Assembly (NCBI RefSeq): GCF_000218685.1
Contig: NW_006763292.1
Coordinates: 310,001-374,000, forward strand
Length of the DNA: 64,000 nt
DNA from: Serpula lacrymans var. lacrymans S7.9
Taxonomy: Eukaryota; Basidiomycota; Agaricomycetes; Boletales; Serpulaceae
Direction: 5' to 3'
Shown here piece by piece: positions 44,520 through 57,210 of this stretch. Under the pieces are notes generated by a model. That model searched no databases and was not told where the DNA came from. It worked only from the letters and a program-made list of their open reading frames with translations. How positions within the stretch are numbered: the first letter of the stretch is position 1; the number at the start of each line of letters is the position of its first letter. Position numbers and translations under genes: made by a program.

Positions 44520-47365
44520 TTATGTGTGGCCTTGAACTTAATGTCAACATATATTGCAACAGTGACTATAGAGTTGCCATTTTCCTTGTGAAAAATAGCG
44601 TGATCTGACTCACATTGCTTGAAGCTGAGATGTTCAAATTCTGATCAAATTTTCTTGTACCATGCTTGTCCAGCTTGTTTTAGCCCGTAGATTGACTGCT
44701 TTAGTTTCCAGACTTTGGCCTTAGATGTAGCAAATCCTGGGGGACATTCCATAAAGACATCTTTGTCAAGATCCCCATTTAAGTAGGCTGCCTTTACATC
44801 CATTTGATGTATCTCCAAGTTTTGCTTTTCTGCTATGGCAAGTAAGGTTCAAATTGAGGCAAATTTTGTTACAGGAGCAAAAGTTTTGTTATAGTCTATG
44901 CTTTCTACTTGTGTGAAGCCTTTAGCTACAACTCTTGCCTTGTAATTCTGTACTGAGTTGTCTGGTCCTCTTTTGATGCGGTATACCCATTTTAAACTGA
45001 TAACTTTTTGTCCTCGCGATCTTTCCACTTCATTGTAAAGGTTGACTTTGTTGAAAGCAGCCAGTTCTTCTAGCATTGCAGCCTGCCAGAAAATTGTGTC
45101 AGGACTGTTTTCTGCTTGGTTGTACGTCGTGGGTTCAGTGTTTGCATTAGACACTCTGTATGCATGTTCATCATGTGGTGAGTTTATCTTCTTACACTCA
45201 CTTTATACTTCGCTGATACTGCCTCACCTGTTGCTCTCTGCCTCATTTTGCTCGACTTCCCTGTACTCCTTCCTCTCCAACCTTTTTGGTTTGTATGCAT
45301 TCACAAAGTAGCATTGGTCGTTGTCCGGCACTGGGCCTCTTTAAATAAGGGATGAGCATTGGATCACTAGGGGAGAAATTGGAAGAGGATAAGGGACTGG
45401 TGGTCCTTGGGATGTGGGACAGAGTCCTGTTGGGAGGCATTTGGCTCTGACTGGAGTTTTTGGATTGACTGCAGGTGTGTGGCCTTTTGCTGATTGGTTA
45501 GCGGTTTCAGGATTGACTGCAATATTGTAGACATTTGGTCTGTGGAGGTGAGCTTTGTACTTGCTTCTTTTGGTTCTATAGCGGGTCTTACATGGATTTT
45601 GGTTTTGGTTTCCCTGTCACTAGATAGGCTTTCAGTGTCGGAGAGGATGGAAATGGATTCAATTTCTGGGACTGGATGAGTCTTTGTGCAGGTGTTATGA
45701 TACACAATTTTTGGAACTTTAATTTTCATTCTCCTCTTTAACTTTCTCATGTAGTTTTCACACACTGTGCCATGTGGCACTTTCCATTTTGTTCAAAATC
45801 CACTTTCTCACGCTGTGCTGTTTATCTTTATTCTTAGTTACAAAGTCTCTCACGCAGTGGAGCTGATCACACAGGCTGTGCTCTATGACATCATCAGCCA
45901 CTGCTCCCATCAACTGTATAGTACACATATACAAACAACCTATAGTAGTATATATACCCCAATAGATCAAGGAGACTCCTCAGCAAGTCCTCCTATTGTT
46001 TACTCACAACTAACTCGGTCCTATCCTAAGGGTAACCACTCCCCTCACTACCTTTATAGCTTTGTCTGAGTTGTGCACCAGAGTAACAAACTCTTGGTTG
46101 TTACAGCAGGTGAGTCATTTGGTTTTTGACATTTGGACTTTGATTGCCTTGACTCCTGCTTTACAGTACGACACAACTATGACCTGAGGTGTCTTTCTCA
46201 TCATATACAACATCTCTGGACTCTATGAGGCAACCAGACCCTTTGCATATCCAAGGTAGGTGCATTCTAGTGTTTTTGTATTGAGTTTCCCTCATTTTTC
46301 ATCAGGTATGTGAATAAACACTTTACATCCAAATATTTGCAAATAGGATATTGATGGCTTGTTTCCAGAGTATAATTTGTGAGGGGTCAAGTTCTCTTGC
46401 AATGTGCGTGTGGGAATATGGTTTATTATGTGTGCTGAGTGCAGTACTGCATATTCCAAGTATGATTTTGGTAGATTAGATTCTTCTGTTATACTGCAAC
46501 CCATTTCCATGATGGTTCGGTTCATACATTCAGCAATGCCATTTTCTTGGAGAGTGTAAGCATTAGTCTTTTTGTGATGTATGCATTTTGACTTTAGGTA
46601 AGTTTCAAAGATTTTTGACACATTTTCCCCCCTCCATCACTCCTGAGGAAATTGCCACGCTGCTGGTTTCACATTCAGCTCTTTCTAGGTAGCCTTTTGT
46701 GCTAGCAAAAGTCTCGTCCTTTATTGTTAGGAGCTTCACTACCAGTTTATGCAAGTGTCCATCTATGGATGTGATGAAATTTTTTTGTCCTGAGCATGTG
46801 GATACTGACATGGAACCACAGATATTTTAGTCAGTTCTGTGCAGAACGCGGGGATTTTCCACTTCAGACTTGAATGTAATGATATTTTGGGATTTTTTGC
46901 CTGCTAGGCAGGATGGACATTGGTATCTTTTGATATCCTCTTCCCCAATGATCTCTAAATCTTTGACCATCCCGTTTTTTGACAGTTTTTTCAGAGAATC
47001 TAGATGGATGTGGCCTAGTCTGTTATGCCACATTCTAAGGGAGGCTGGAAAAGTAGTCAACATTGCTGACAGGGAAAATAGGTTCTCTATTTCTCGCATA
47101 TCCAAAGGGATATGCCACATAGGCTTGTTCTGGTATGTAGGGTGTTGCCTCTAGGATACATAGGTTTTGGTGTTTGTGAGCTAATGCGGTGGTTTTCCCT
47201 TTTAGCTGGATTCAACAGGAGTTGTTTTTGAAGGTTACGCTGTAGCTTATATTCAATAGCCTTAAGACTGACAGTAGATTGCTGTTTAGCTCTGGCACAA
47301 AGTACATGTCCAGCAAGATTGTTCTTTGAGTAGCCTGTTTGCCAACAGTTATGTCTAACCCAATG
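44520..47365 (-). pseudogene. Old copia pol (integrase and RT), 3' part
   Basis: Minus strand, many stops. In order from 47365: end of protease; GAG-pre-integrase (47120-46827, LRMWHNRLGHIHLDSLKKLS with CPSCLAGKKSQ); integrase pieces including the C-terminal half (46621-46292, LQENGIAECMNRTIMEMG). The linker with the 45367-45780 frame follows, then RT (45154-44849, LKWVYRIKRGPDNSVQNYKA; VVAKGFTQVESIDYNKTFAP) and DVKAAYLNGDL with WKLKQSIYGLKQAG. It breaks off at the catalytic box, which reads IYVDI before unrelated sequence. It is interrupted by a solo LTR at 45693-46105. Its gag-protease half lies at 59494-60590, beyond the 12-kb transposon. Confidence 0.88.
45693..46105 (+). mobile_element. 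Solo LTR with target duplication GCAGG
   Basis: TGTTATGATACACAATTTTT to GGTTGTTACA, 413 bp, family of 26699 and 54727. Perfect 5-bp duplication GCAGG at 45688-45692 and 46106-46110. Inserted in the linker of the old copia pol gene. Confidence 0.95.
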
Positions 47366-47569
47366 CATCAGGAAAAACTCTTTTGCTGTGTAGCGCTATA
47401 TAGCCACCACATGTATATATGTATGCTTTTATAGCAACTATAGCCCTATAAATGCAATTATAGCGCTATACAAATATTGTTATAGTAATTATAGCCCTAT
47501 CAATGCAATTATAGCCTTTATGGCACAAAATTTAGCTAAAAACAAAACAATAATATTCATAATTTGAAT

Positions 47570-50347
47570 TTACCATAGTGTCTGATAAGTGTATTTACTA
47601 CTAAAATTGTTGAGATAAAATTTTGTACAAACATCCAAAACATTACTGTGAGTCCAATTGAGTGGACAAGTATCTCTATTTCCCCCAAAGACTGGAATCA
47701 AATGACAAACCTGTCTAATTGCAGAAAGGGGTATAATATCACCAGGCAGGTAGCCAGAAGCATTAGGCCCAGGTTTGGTAACAGAGTACATCATATGGTT
47801 GTCTTTAGCTGTTGGCCTTAGATAATTAAACCATTTAATATAAGCCAAATGATCTTTGGGCCAGTTAGAAGGGGCACTATGTGTGCCATATAAAGTTGTA
47901 GGTAACTTGAAGATCACTCTAAGACATCCAATTCTTCTGCCTGGTACAACTTTTAAACAGATAGTAGATAGAACTTTATATTATAGAACTTACCTGTTAA
48001 ACCTGTTAATTCACAGTCATTAGAGTTCATCACTATAATAGTATCAAACCTAGGATGCTGTTCACCAACACTTGAGGGTTTTGCCTTTACAGCATCCATT
48101 TGGTCATTAAACAAGTCCACATCATTTCCAAGAGTCTCAAGGGAGAATTTGAATGAGTGGAAAACATCAAGGTTTTGAAATGGAAGAGGATAAGATCTCG
48201 TTTGTGCTCTGGAATTGGGCTGTTGTAATTTTGAATTAAGATAGATTTTGAGTATATCCTCAAAGCCCGGGCAGGAGTGCTTCTCCATGATAGATATAAG
48301 TCATTGTTGGGATTTGCTTGGATTCTTTGTAATAATGATATGACAATCCTGAGACTTGGCACAAAGGAAAACATCTTCATCGTCTTTTTCCATGCTCATT
48401 TTAAGATAACTCTCAAAAGCAAATATTTTTTCCCTACACAGCAGCCAGGTGATCATTTGAGGAGCTTTATTCCTCTTATTGGAGGCCCTCCATCCATCTT
48501 TAGCAAAGTCTATATGAAATCTTTCAAACATCTCCATATTGTAGTTGTTGGTGGTGCTAAACCATGTGATAAACTCCTAGTAGTGTAAGAGGGAATGAAA
48601 TTTAGGTATGTTGAAATGGTCCATGACTCCCGGACAAATAAGGATATCTTTGTGTTGGTGAAAAATATTAACTGGTGGAGGACATCAGGAGTGATTGCAA
48701 TATGGGTGTTACAGTGAGGAAACCCAGTCCAAAAAGGCTTGTAGACGGATCCAGATACTAGTTGCTCCTTGCACCTCTCTTGAAACTGATAGAATGGATG
48801 TATATCTTCCTTAGCCTTGTTGATTACTGACTCTGTCCATTAATCAGTATGTGGCTCTCCTGCAGTAGAGACTAAAAGCTCCTCTGGAGGTCGTTTGCAT
48901 TTGGGGCAGGTACCATATTTTGAGCATGTCACCAGATACTGCTCTGGATAATCGGCCACATAGCAGGCTAGCACAGGGTATACTCTTCTCACTGCTCCAT
49001 CTCCTCCTACCACCTCTATTCCATCCCCCCCAGCTTTTTTTAATGGGTCCAGATAATCTTCATGGACTCATGAAATAGTCTCTGCACTCTGTATGATTTT
49101 TCTCTCAAAGTGAGTTGCATGCCTATGATTTTGCTTACAGACAAGTAGCCAATTAAGATACAGGCATGCTGGCTTGGCCTCCATCATATTGCACGTGGAA
49201 TATTGCCCAAAGTTAGATACACAGGATAGGCAAATTTGGAATCTGAGAACTGCGTCAATTATGTTTTGTCTGTAGCAATTATGACTGGTGAAAGAGCTGC
49301 TCCCTTAGGTAGACGTGCCTGCACACATAAGAGTCAACATTCAAATAAAATTAATATCCAGTGTAATACTGACCTGGATTGCATGCCACCACTTTCCAGT
49401 CCACATTTCATTGTAAATTCTATTTTCTTTCTGTGCATTACTGAATATCTTCTTAGGTTTGTAGACAATGTGTTTTGCATGGGCTGGGTTGTCAAGGAGG
49501 CTACAAATGGCAGAAAGGACATCATGGTAATGGATTAGATGCTTGTCATCAGGGGCATCTGGGAATAATAGTTTTTGACGTCCAATCAGCTCTGGATGGA
49601 ATACCAGAGTCAACTATCTTGTGTAGCCCTTTAATGTTGTGATAGGACAATCCCTGTCTCTCTTTAACCTGAAACAATAGCTTATTTAAGGAGATCCAGG
49701 AAGTGAATAGAATAAAGACATATCCCTGGAATAGCTAACAAATGGTCAAACAATTTGTGACCTATTCCATCCTAGATTGCCCAATAGGCAACTTGCCAGT
49801 CTGTTTCTGATGCAAATAGAAATAACCTAGCATCCTGTGGTGCAGAGGCAACTGGGAAATTATTATCCATATCCACATCCCCATAGTTGTCTTCAGCCCC
49901 TCTTGCCCCTTCAAACTCTTTTCTCCATCTCTCATACAAAGTATAGTCCATACATATTATCTGACCTGCTGTAGGGTGGAGAATTTCTACATGCTCATCA
50001 TCATTATCATTCAGAGAAATGGCATTTGGATGATTAGAAGGACCCGCTGCCTCCCCTGGCTCCAGATCCTCCTGTTCAGGTTGCTTGAGTGGGATAAATG
50101 CAAATAGATCTTCTTTAATATCTTCTATGGCATCTCCAATGGATTCCTCCTGGAATGGATGTGGAGGGCCATAGGGGTTATCTAGATTTTCTTCCACTAG
50201 CAATCCTTGCCTCTCCAAGTCGCCATTCTGCTGGGTTAGGATCTCTCTCAATTTACCCTTGCGGTACCAAGCACAGCTTCTTGCAGAGCCAAGGTGCGTA
50301 TTGCGGCACGGGTGCTGGAAAAAGATCTGCCACATGATGCTAGGCAT
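47570..50347 (-). pseudogene. Plavaka transposase (nearly full length, broken)
   Basis: In order on the minus strand: a finger remnant (THLGSARSCAWYRKGKL), an acidic linker, LFASETDWQVAYWAI, then HAKHIVYKPKKIFSNAQKEN with MWTGKWWHAIQ, and SPVIIATDKT. Further on come VRRVYPVLACYVADYPEQYL and CSKYGTCPKCKRPPEEL, then TPDVLHQL, FHIDFAKDGWRASNKRNKAP with QMITWLLCREK, and FDTIIVMNSNDCELTGLTG. The C-terminus carries VIFKLPTTLYGTHSAPSNW with HLAYIKWFNYL and IIPLSAIRQVCHLIPVFGG. These are consecutive blocks of Plavaka transposases (CACTA-like, DDE class). Several TAA/TGA/TAG codons and some frame changes inactivate it. Introns are present, for example after WWHAIQ. Confidence 0.88.
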
Positions 50348-50445
50348 GGGTGAGGAGTGTTACGGTTGACAAGCATTTTGTTAGGTTGGAGAATGAGGAA
50401 CAATGAATGCTACAGAGAACTCAATTTTACAGACATCAAACAAGG

Positions 50446-52763
50446 TCACATTACAAATACATGACTATTTAGTACGAGGGCACTTAGAATCTGCAATATC
50501 AGAAGCAAGAAACAAAGACAAGGCATTATGACGGTGTTTAAGAGATTGGAGAGTAACAGCTTGCAGACGATTAGATGCCTTGACTGCCTGAAGAAAGGCC
50601 TCCTCAGATCCTTCCACCTTCCATTGAGTTGAATTTCCTCTAGAGCTTCCCTGAGGATATTGAGAACATTGTCATGGGAGACATGCAACAATACAAAGAA
50701 TGGTGGTGGACCTGCCTCTACAAACCTCTTTGAGAGGAACAATGTGGACCCAAACCAAACCTTGCAGAGGCGCTTGAAGTAAGGGATCATAAAGGGAAAG
50801 TATTCAGATACATTGTTTTCAAGAAACAAGCTGAGACTATCGACTCTGCCAAAGGTCTGATACTTGTGGAAAGCAGCGTCAGAGCGGGTTAACATTGAAG
50901 TGAACTCAGAATTTAGCCATTTCTTGATGTCGTCCTTTTCTTTAGCATCTGCATCTTTCATCTCATACGGCTTTACCATCAAGACACACATGGCCAGCAA
51001 TACGTAATAGAACAATTCCAGGTTATGATGGGCAGTGTGTCAAATCCAGTCACCAGGCTGTGCATTTTGCACTTCCACCGCCATAAAAGGCTCTGTCCCC
51101 TGTAAAAAATACATAAAACAAAATAATTGAATGATGGCCAATATAAACACTTACTGTATGCTCAAGAACATGATTTCTATTACCAACCTGCCAACCCTCC
51201 TTACTCAACTGTTGTATAACCTAATCAAGAGTACCCTTTGCAACATCTAACGTCCACTCAGGTTGATTATGATGTAAAAATAAATCCGAGGAATAGACAC
51301 TCTGGTCAGAGCGGATTATTTCTTCCTCGTGGTTAACAGTGGATAGCATGGACTTCACCAACTCTTGCAGCTTCTGGACATCACCAGGATTCAATCCAAA
51401 ATAGTGGTCATCCTGGTCTGAATCTTCAGACACATCATCTAAATGTTCCTTTGAGTTGTTTGAATGATTATTTGAGTTGTCTGAATGCTCCGCTAACTCT
51501 TCAGTATCTTCAAATACAGCTGCAAATCCCCAGTCTGCAAGTAAACCCCTCTGTATGTGAGTATCGGGAGGTGCACATCCCTCTGGAGCTTTCAAAGGGG
51601 GCCAGTCAGGCAGTGCTTGATCCACAATAAGGGAGTTATTGATTGAGCCATCCTGGTGTAAGACTTTCACAGGAACTTGGCCTGAAACAGAGGTTGCCAT
51701 TGCCATTTTGTGACCTAGTTAATGTTAGCATAGACAAATAAATGGTGGGTATGATACTCGCTTTTGATGAAATCAATGATCACAACAAGGAGCTCCTCTA
51801 GGCAATTAAAATCTGTTATAATTGCACCAGCAGGTGTAGTCATTGAACAAATGTGAACACGCAGTTGGTAAGGGTGGTGTGGATGAGCCAAAGCTCCGGC
51901 CTTCTCCTTGTCTTTCAGGGATAATGTGGAGCCAAGGGCATCACAAATATTGGATGTGGAATTATATTCTGGACTTTGGCTTGATTGATCATGATGGGCC
52001 CATTGCTTTGAGCTGCAAACTTTCTCTTCACAAATGAGACATGGGACTCCTTTTTCTCCTTTTACTTCAAGCAGGCAAATAATTATACCCTCAGTAAGAT
52101 GGCGGCAAGTATCATGCCAAGTATCCTTCACTGTCAGATTGACACCTTTTAACCACAATATCTATGGGTCGTCTGATCTCCTCAATATAGGTATTTGTGC
52201 TCGCCTGACTACAGGTTAGCCCCAGTATTGTAGCCCAAACACTCGTCTGAGCCATGGAAAAATCCAAGGAGAAGGTGAAGGAAAAGTGTTGGTTGCTGGT
52301 GAAGATTGAGTTCAAACATAATGATTGAGCCACCCTGACCCATGTAGAGCAAAGTAAAGGAAGAACCCCATATAGAAAGACCTTAAAAGTGTATGAGATT
52401 AATAGGAGACTAGACAATAATGTAAGAAGTACCTAGAGTGTAGATATGTCAATCTTGTGCAGCCCTAACAAATGACAATCTTCCTATAAGCTGTTTGTGT
52501 ACCTTGTCAAAAGAAGCTTTATTTTCCTCTTGGTCCTTGAGCTCGCCAAGACTGTTGGCATTTCTCATACTTGCAGGAGGGAGCTTAGGGGGATAAGACA
52601 TATCACTGGAGGATATGAGTACAAGACCTGGGCGGCGCCTTCCACCAGCATCACCGGACTGCCTGGACAGCATACGCAGAAGTACACTATTTGGACCTCT
52701 TGAAGGTGCCGGAATCCACAAGCTGATCAACTTTGTGAACCAGATAGAAAAGAAAATCTGCAT
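50446..52763 (-). pseudogene. FunK1-type protein kinase carried by the transposon
   Basis: Blocks on the minus strand: GDAGGRRRPGLVLIS (N-terminal FunK1 region, about 52650); LTVKDTWHDTCRHLTEGIII with GVPCLICEE (N-lobe lysine block, about 52060-52140); IITDFNCLEELLVVIIDFI (about 51750-51820); RGLLADWGFAAVFEDTEELA with DWG in place of DFG (about 51520-51555). The C-lobe FMAVEVQNAQPGD and AHHNLELFYYVLLAMCVLMV (about 51000-51090) follow, then helical sequence to 50446. The HRD-type catalytic loop could not be found between the blocks. Stops occur, for example TGA after FMAVEVQNAQPGDWI. FunK1 kinases are abundant in Agaricomycetes with unknown substrates. The same kinase-then-transposase order at 30.7-33 kb argues for cargo status. 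Confidence 0.78.
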
Positions 52764-54339
52764 ACTCTTCTTCTGAGCCAGGGCTCCATGGTTTAGTCAA
52801 ATCCGGGCAGGAACTTGCAGCAGTCAACTTCCCTGACTCAGACGAGTAAAGCCCTTACTGTCGAAGGCATTTGAAGGCAGTAAACAAGGGGTTTTCTTGA
52901 GGGAGAGCACCTGGCGTAGATGGGAAGAGTTCAGATAGGGGAAATAGGATGTGGAGCATGTCTTCAAGGGCGCAGTAACTCTTCAAGGGAGCTGCCTCTG
53001 CCTTGATAAGGTGGTTCATAAAGGTGTGATAATATTGCTTAAATCCTTTAAATAGGAAAGTGTTGAACTGGAACAGGGATAAGTGAGAGAGAAATCAAGA
53101 AAATAATGGGATGGACATACTTTGGGTTTGGTTGGTGGGGTACCGTGGTGTTGGATGGGAAAACCTTCCAAAGAAGATGGGTGCTATTGGAGTATAAAGT
53201 TAAAAATTATGGTGCAAACTAACAATATACTTACATTAAGCATGGCCATGGCAAGATTCCTAGGAGAAATGTTAATGATGGGTGAGCAACACAATTTTGA
53301 TACTTAGCAGCAAGCTGACCCTGACGGAGGCCCATGGAAGCCATACTTCCTTGAGCTGGAACTTGCAGGCATAGGTAAGTAAGGTGAGATAAAATAGCTA
53401 TGTGCCCAAAAGTAGGAAGTGATCGCCTTGTTGAGCACTTCTTGCTTTTGGAGGGGACATGTGATCACACATTTTCCTAAAATGGAGGTCACTGGGATAT
53501 TTGCACACCTTCCTAAAGAGGACGTTGCTCAGATGCTTGCACACCTTCCTAAAGAGGATATTGCTTGGATGCTCACATACCTTCCATTTATGGTCAGACC
53601 AAGAATGGCAGATGCTCAAACATCTGCTTAACTGCCTTTTTTGGTTATCCCAAAAAATGCTATCCATATCGGAATATGAGCTGCTGGCACGTGCACTGAG
53701 CATGCATAGGAATGACCTCATGCATCTGGTGGAAATACGCATGGTATCCAAGACTTACCTGAAGGCCTGGTCAACTTTCAGAGCAACTTATCAACATTTC
53801 TATCATACCCATTGATTTTGTCTGCATTGCCAGGTGAGCTTTCAAGTTTGATTTCTGATCTGGCTATCCTCAGCTGAAACTATATATTTGTCAGTCCTAT
53901 CTGAATCCAAGTTATTGTCAGGTGAAACCTCACTAGGTATGTTTACATTTTTCTTTCCAGTTCCTCTTTGGAGAGCCAACGGCACCATCCAATACTATAA
54001 CTAATTTAATAACCTACCTAAAAAGCAATCAGCACTACCAAACATGCTTCCCTGGTTGGACGAGTCTCATCTTTCTACTGGCACTGATACACTTCAAGAT
54101 TCTGGCTCTGAATCAATCAACCTACCCAATACCAGCATTCCAAAAAAAACTATTATGGCTTCCAAACAAAGCAATCAAGGGAAATCCAGAGCAACAAGAC
54201 AATAAACTCAATGACCTCAAGACCTGGCACCAGCTTCTGAGCCCCATTGCCCTTGTCCTAGGGGTGGTATTACTTTTGCACTGCAGCGTCAGGGTGGCAA
54301 AGGTACATGGCGACAATGAAGTAGTCCCTGGATCAACAC
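52764..54339. other. Divergent spacer between kinase and TET/JBP genes
   Basis: It contains further N-terminal FunK1-like pieces on the minus strand (to about 52900) and plus-strand protein-like pieces that may be 5' exons of the dioxygenase gene. Among these is a frame at 53419-53628 with a tandem HLPKED repeat (separate entry). Too broken to define exons. Both promoters presumably lie here. Confidence 0.45.
53486..53580 (+). repeat. 36-bp coding tandem repeat
   Basis: GCACACCTTCCTAAAGAGGA recurs with a 36-bp period (about 53502 and 53538), with diverged partial units before and after. Translated it gives FAHLPKEDVAQM, LAHLPKEDIAWM, LTYLP: a 12-residue repeat. It may belong to the 5' part of the dioxygenase gene. 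Confidence 0.6.
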
Positions 54340-57078
54340 AAGCGAGAATGTCAATGCCATCATTGCCACTCTTTCATTTGCTCGTTGGGGCTCTGACACG
54401 CACAACCCAGAAGCTTGGCTCCTGAACGTCACGTCTGCAATCCAGGAGGGAGCATATCTCGATGAAACACTTATGTCAGTTGTTGCTCGTTGCAAGGGAC
54501 TTAGTGGCAAGGACATAGCCGTTAACTTTCTTCTGATGGTCAACCTTATGCAGCTTGTCACAAAATGTCAAAGGTAAGTACACTTGTCTTTCTCTCATAT
54601 TCAATATTCTTCGCTCATATCTCAAATTGTAGTATCAAAATACGAATAGGTCTGTCTCTCAATGGAATATACAATCAAGAAATTGTGCATCTGTCCAACA
54701 AACCCAGCAAAAGGATGTTCTAAGACTGTTACAATAACACAATTTTCGGACCTTTCCTTTAATTTTCATTCTCCGCTTTAACCTTTTACTATAGTTCACA
54801 CTCCGTGCCATGCGGCACTTTCCTTTTTTGTTCTAACTCCACCTTCTCGCGCAGCGCTACCTTTATTCTTCTTTTAGACACAAACTCTCTTACACAGTGG
54901 AGCTGGTCATACGGGCTGCGCCCTCTGACATCATCAGCCACTGCTTTTATTAACTGTACAGTACATAGGTACAAACACTCTGTATCAGTATAAATACCCC
55001 AATAGATCAAGGAGACTCCTCAGCAAGTCCTCCTGTTGTATACCAACAAACTCTCTACAGCTTAAGGAGTAACCACTCCCTCATCACTACCTTTATAGTG
55101 TGTTCTTGTGTGCGCCAGAGTAACTAACTCTTGGTTGTTACAAAGACTGGTATTCCACTAGAAGCAAGTTTGCAGCCCTTGCTGGTGGAGGCTCCATATA
55201 GTTATTAGTACTTATTGCCGGTCTGGGTCTTCGTGTTTCAGTTGCTGCCATGGAGGGCATTTCACCATGGGACCTTGAAAATTTGCTAAGAATGCCAAAA
55301 AAAAATAAGAATTAAAGATAGTCGCCTCTTGTACACCTCTGACAAGCTTTAAAAAGGAACCATTGAGGGAAATTTAATTATTGACCACATCATTCCTACT
55401 ATCTGTCACATGTGCCTCTTTTTGCCCATTAGCATGGCATCAATGTCCTCCCCGGCTATACTTGCGGAGGATCAGCTAGCCAATGAATTTGATTGCACAA
55501 ATATCAGCTCTTCAGACCATTTTTTTAAATTCTGTTATCTTCAAGTGCGTGCTATAGTTTTTAGCTTTATTGAAGTTTAATAGGATATCCTTGCTAATGA
55601 CAATATACCTAGTAACTTTGTCTTACTTGAGCGTGACTGCGTTGCCTGGCAGTCTTGCTACACTTCCACTATTTACGCTGGTAATCCAGCTATCCCTCTG
55701 CACCAACTGGGTTACAACATGCTTGCACCACTGGAACACTCATTTTTGAGTAGGCCGTACAGTCTCCCATTGACTGACATCAATGAGGAAGAGGACTATC
55801 CTCTTCCCAACACCTATCTATCTTGCTTTCTCAGCGAGAAAAACACCACCACCATCCCTACATTGTATAATTATTCTTTGGCTGCAAACAAAGTCTTTCA
55901 GGCAGAACATGATTACAATGTCAATATCCTGTGGACTGAGAAGGGAAGGGAACAAGCAGTGAAGGGCCATGTAGCAACAGACACTAATGACTTGCAAACA
56001 CAAGTATGTGGCTACACATTGGGAGCCTTATCCAATCATCCACCTGAGTTATTGCTAGCTTCAGTCTCTGTATCAAGACAGTGTAAAGGCTACATGTGAG
56101 ATGTACCTGAGGATCCCAGCAAATATCATTTTGGGGTAAGTTCATTGTACACTCAAGTGTTCCGTGCCTTGTCAAACTTCTTGATATCAGCCAATCACTC
56201 AATATTTGCAACTCAGACGACTCCCTCATGGTCTTTGTTTGCACATCCCTCCTTGCCTATATCTGCTCATCACTACAGCAAAAGCTCCTGGCTGCATTTG
56301 AGAATAATCAGCTGCTTACTGAGAAGCCTGGTCAACATGATGAGGATGACATATTTGAGGCGCTACACTTTTCCTGGTACAACCGTCACTGCACAAGAGT
56401 AAGTACTGATACAGCCATGTTATTCCTTTCCAGCTGCCCGCTAACTTCCTTGAAAACCAGGGAGATGATGCTCCAACTGAAATTTTGCCTCTCATGTTAG
56501 AGAGGGAAGATGGACGTTGTACCAACTATTCCCAGATGATCCCTTACCTGTCCAAGGAAATCAAAGATCACAGCACTATTTACCAGACTATCAAAGTTGT
56601 CTTTGCAGACCTATTCTATTGGATCCATGATGTGGTAAGCTTCAATATAGTACATTATTGTGGTATCTAATCTAATAATCACTCTATTCACAAGATTGAG
56701 CTCCAGCTGCCTGAGGAGTATGAGCTATTGGCTGAAGTTGCATCAATTTTTCCTGGCAATAACTCATCTCCAATATTCCCCTTCCTTTCACCGGTGATTA
56801 ACCTCAATGTCTCTACCAAAGGTCATTGAGATAGCAAAGACAAGGACTTCTGTCTTTTCCTTCCTATTGGTAATTTCCAAGGTGGAGCCCTTGTCATGGT
56901 TGAAACAGGTCTGGTCTTGGAATTAAGGCAAGGTGACTTCGCCATCTTCAGATCTTGCGATATTACACACTTCAATCTGCAATACCAAGGCAAGAGAGCA
57001 TCTTTTGTTTTCCATACTGACAAAGAGTTCTCTTCATGGGCAAAGAATAGAAATGGATGGGCAGACAATGTAGTTTGA
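54340..57078 (+). pseudogene. TET/JBP-family 2OG-Fe(II) dioxygenase (broken)
   Basis: Exon-like blocks run WINTSENVNAIIATLSFARW ... MVNLMQLVTKCQR|GTAAGT, then RTYL-less segments around a solo LTR. These are followed by VLLERDCVAWQSCYTSTIY, YNMLAPLEHSFLSRPYSLPL, PYLSKEIKDHSTIYQTIKVV and FADLFYWIHDV. The double-stranded beta-helix core ends the gene: FLSPVINLNVSTKGH, a TGA, DSKDKDFCLFLPIGNFQGG, LVMVETGLVLELRQGDFAIF, DITHFNLQYQGKRASFVFHT, DKEFSSWAKNRNGWADNVV. The Fe ligands are the H and D of the HxD motif, whose middle codon is now TGA, and the H of THFN. The R of GKRASF would bind 2-oxoglutarate. TET/JBP enzymes oxidise 5-methylcytosine or thymine in DNA, and fungal ones are known to be linked to transposons. 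Other stops and the LTR at 54727 confirm a pseudogene. Confidence 0.85.
54727..55142 (+). mobile_element. Solo LTR with target duplication AAGAC
   Basis: TGTTACAATAACACAATTTT to GGTTGTTACA, 416 bp, family of 26699 and 45693. Perfect 5-bp duplication AAGAC at 54722-54726 and 55143-55147. Lies inside the TET/JBP pseudogene, so it postdates the transposon. Confidence 0.95.
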
Positions 57079-57210
57079 ATAGCTTAGTTTTTTGCACGTC
57101 TTTTCTTTGTGAAGTTAGTATACTTTCAGATGCTCCCATGCCAAAATTTGATGTGTGGTAATTTAACCCTCCCTACAAATTGCAGGTCCATTATCCTCCT
57201 TATACTACTC

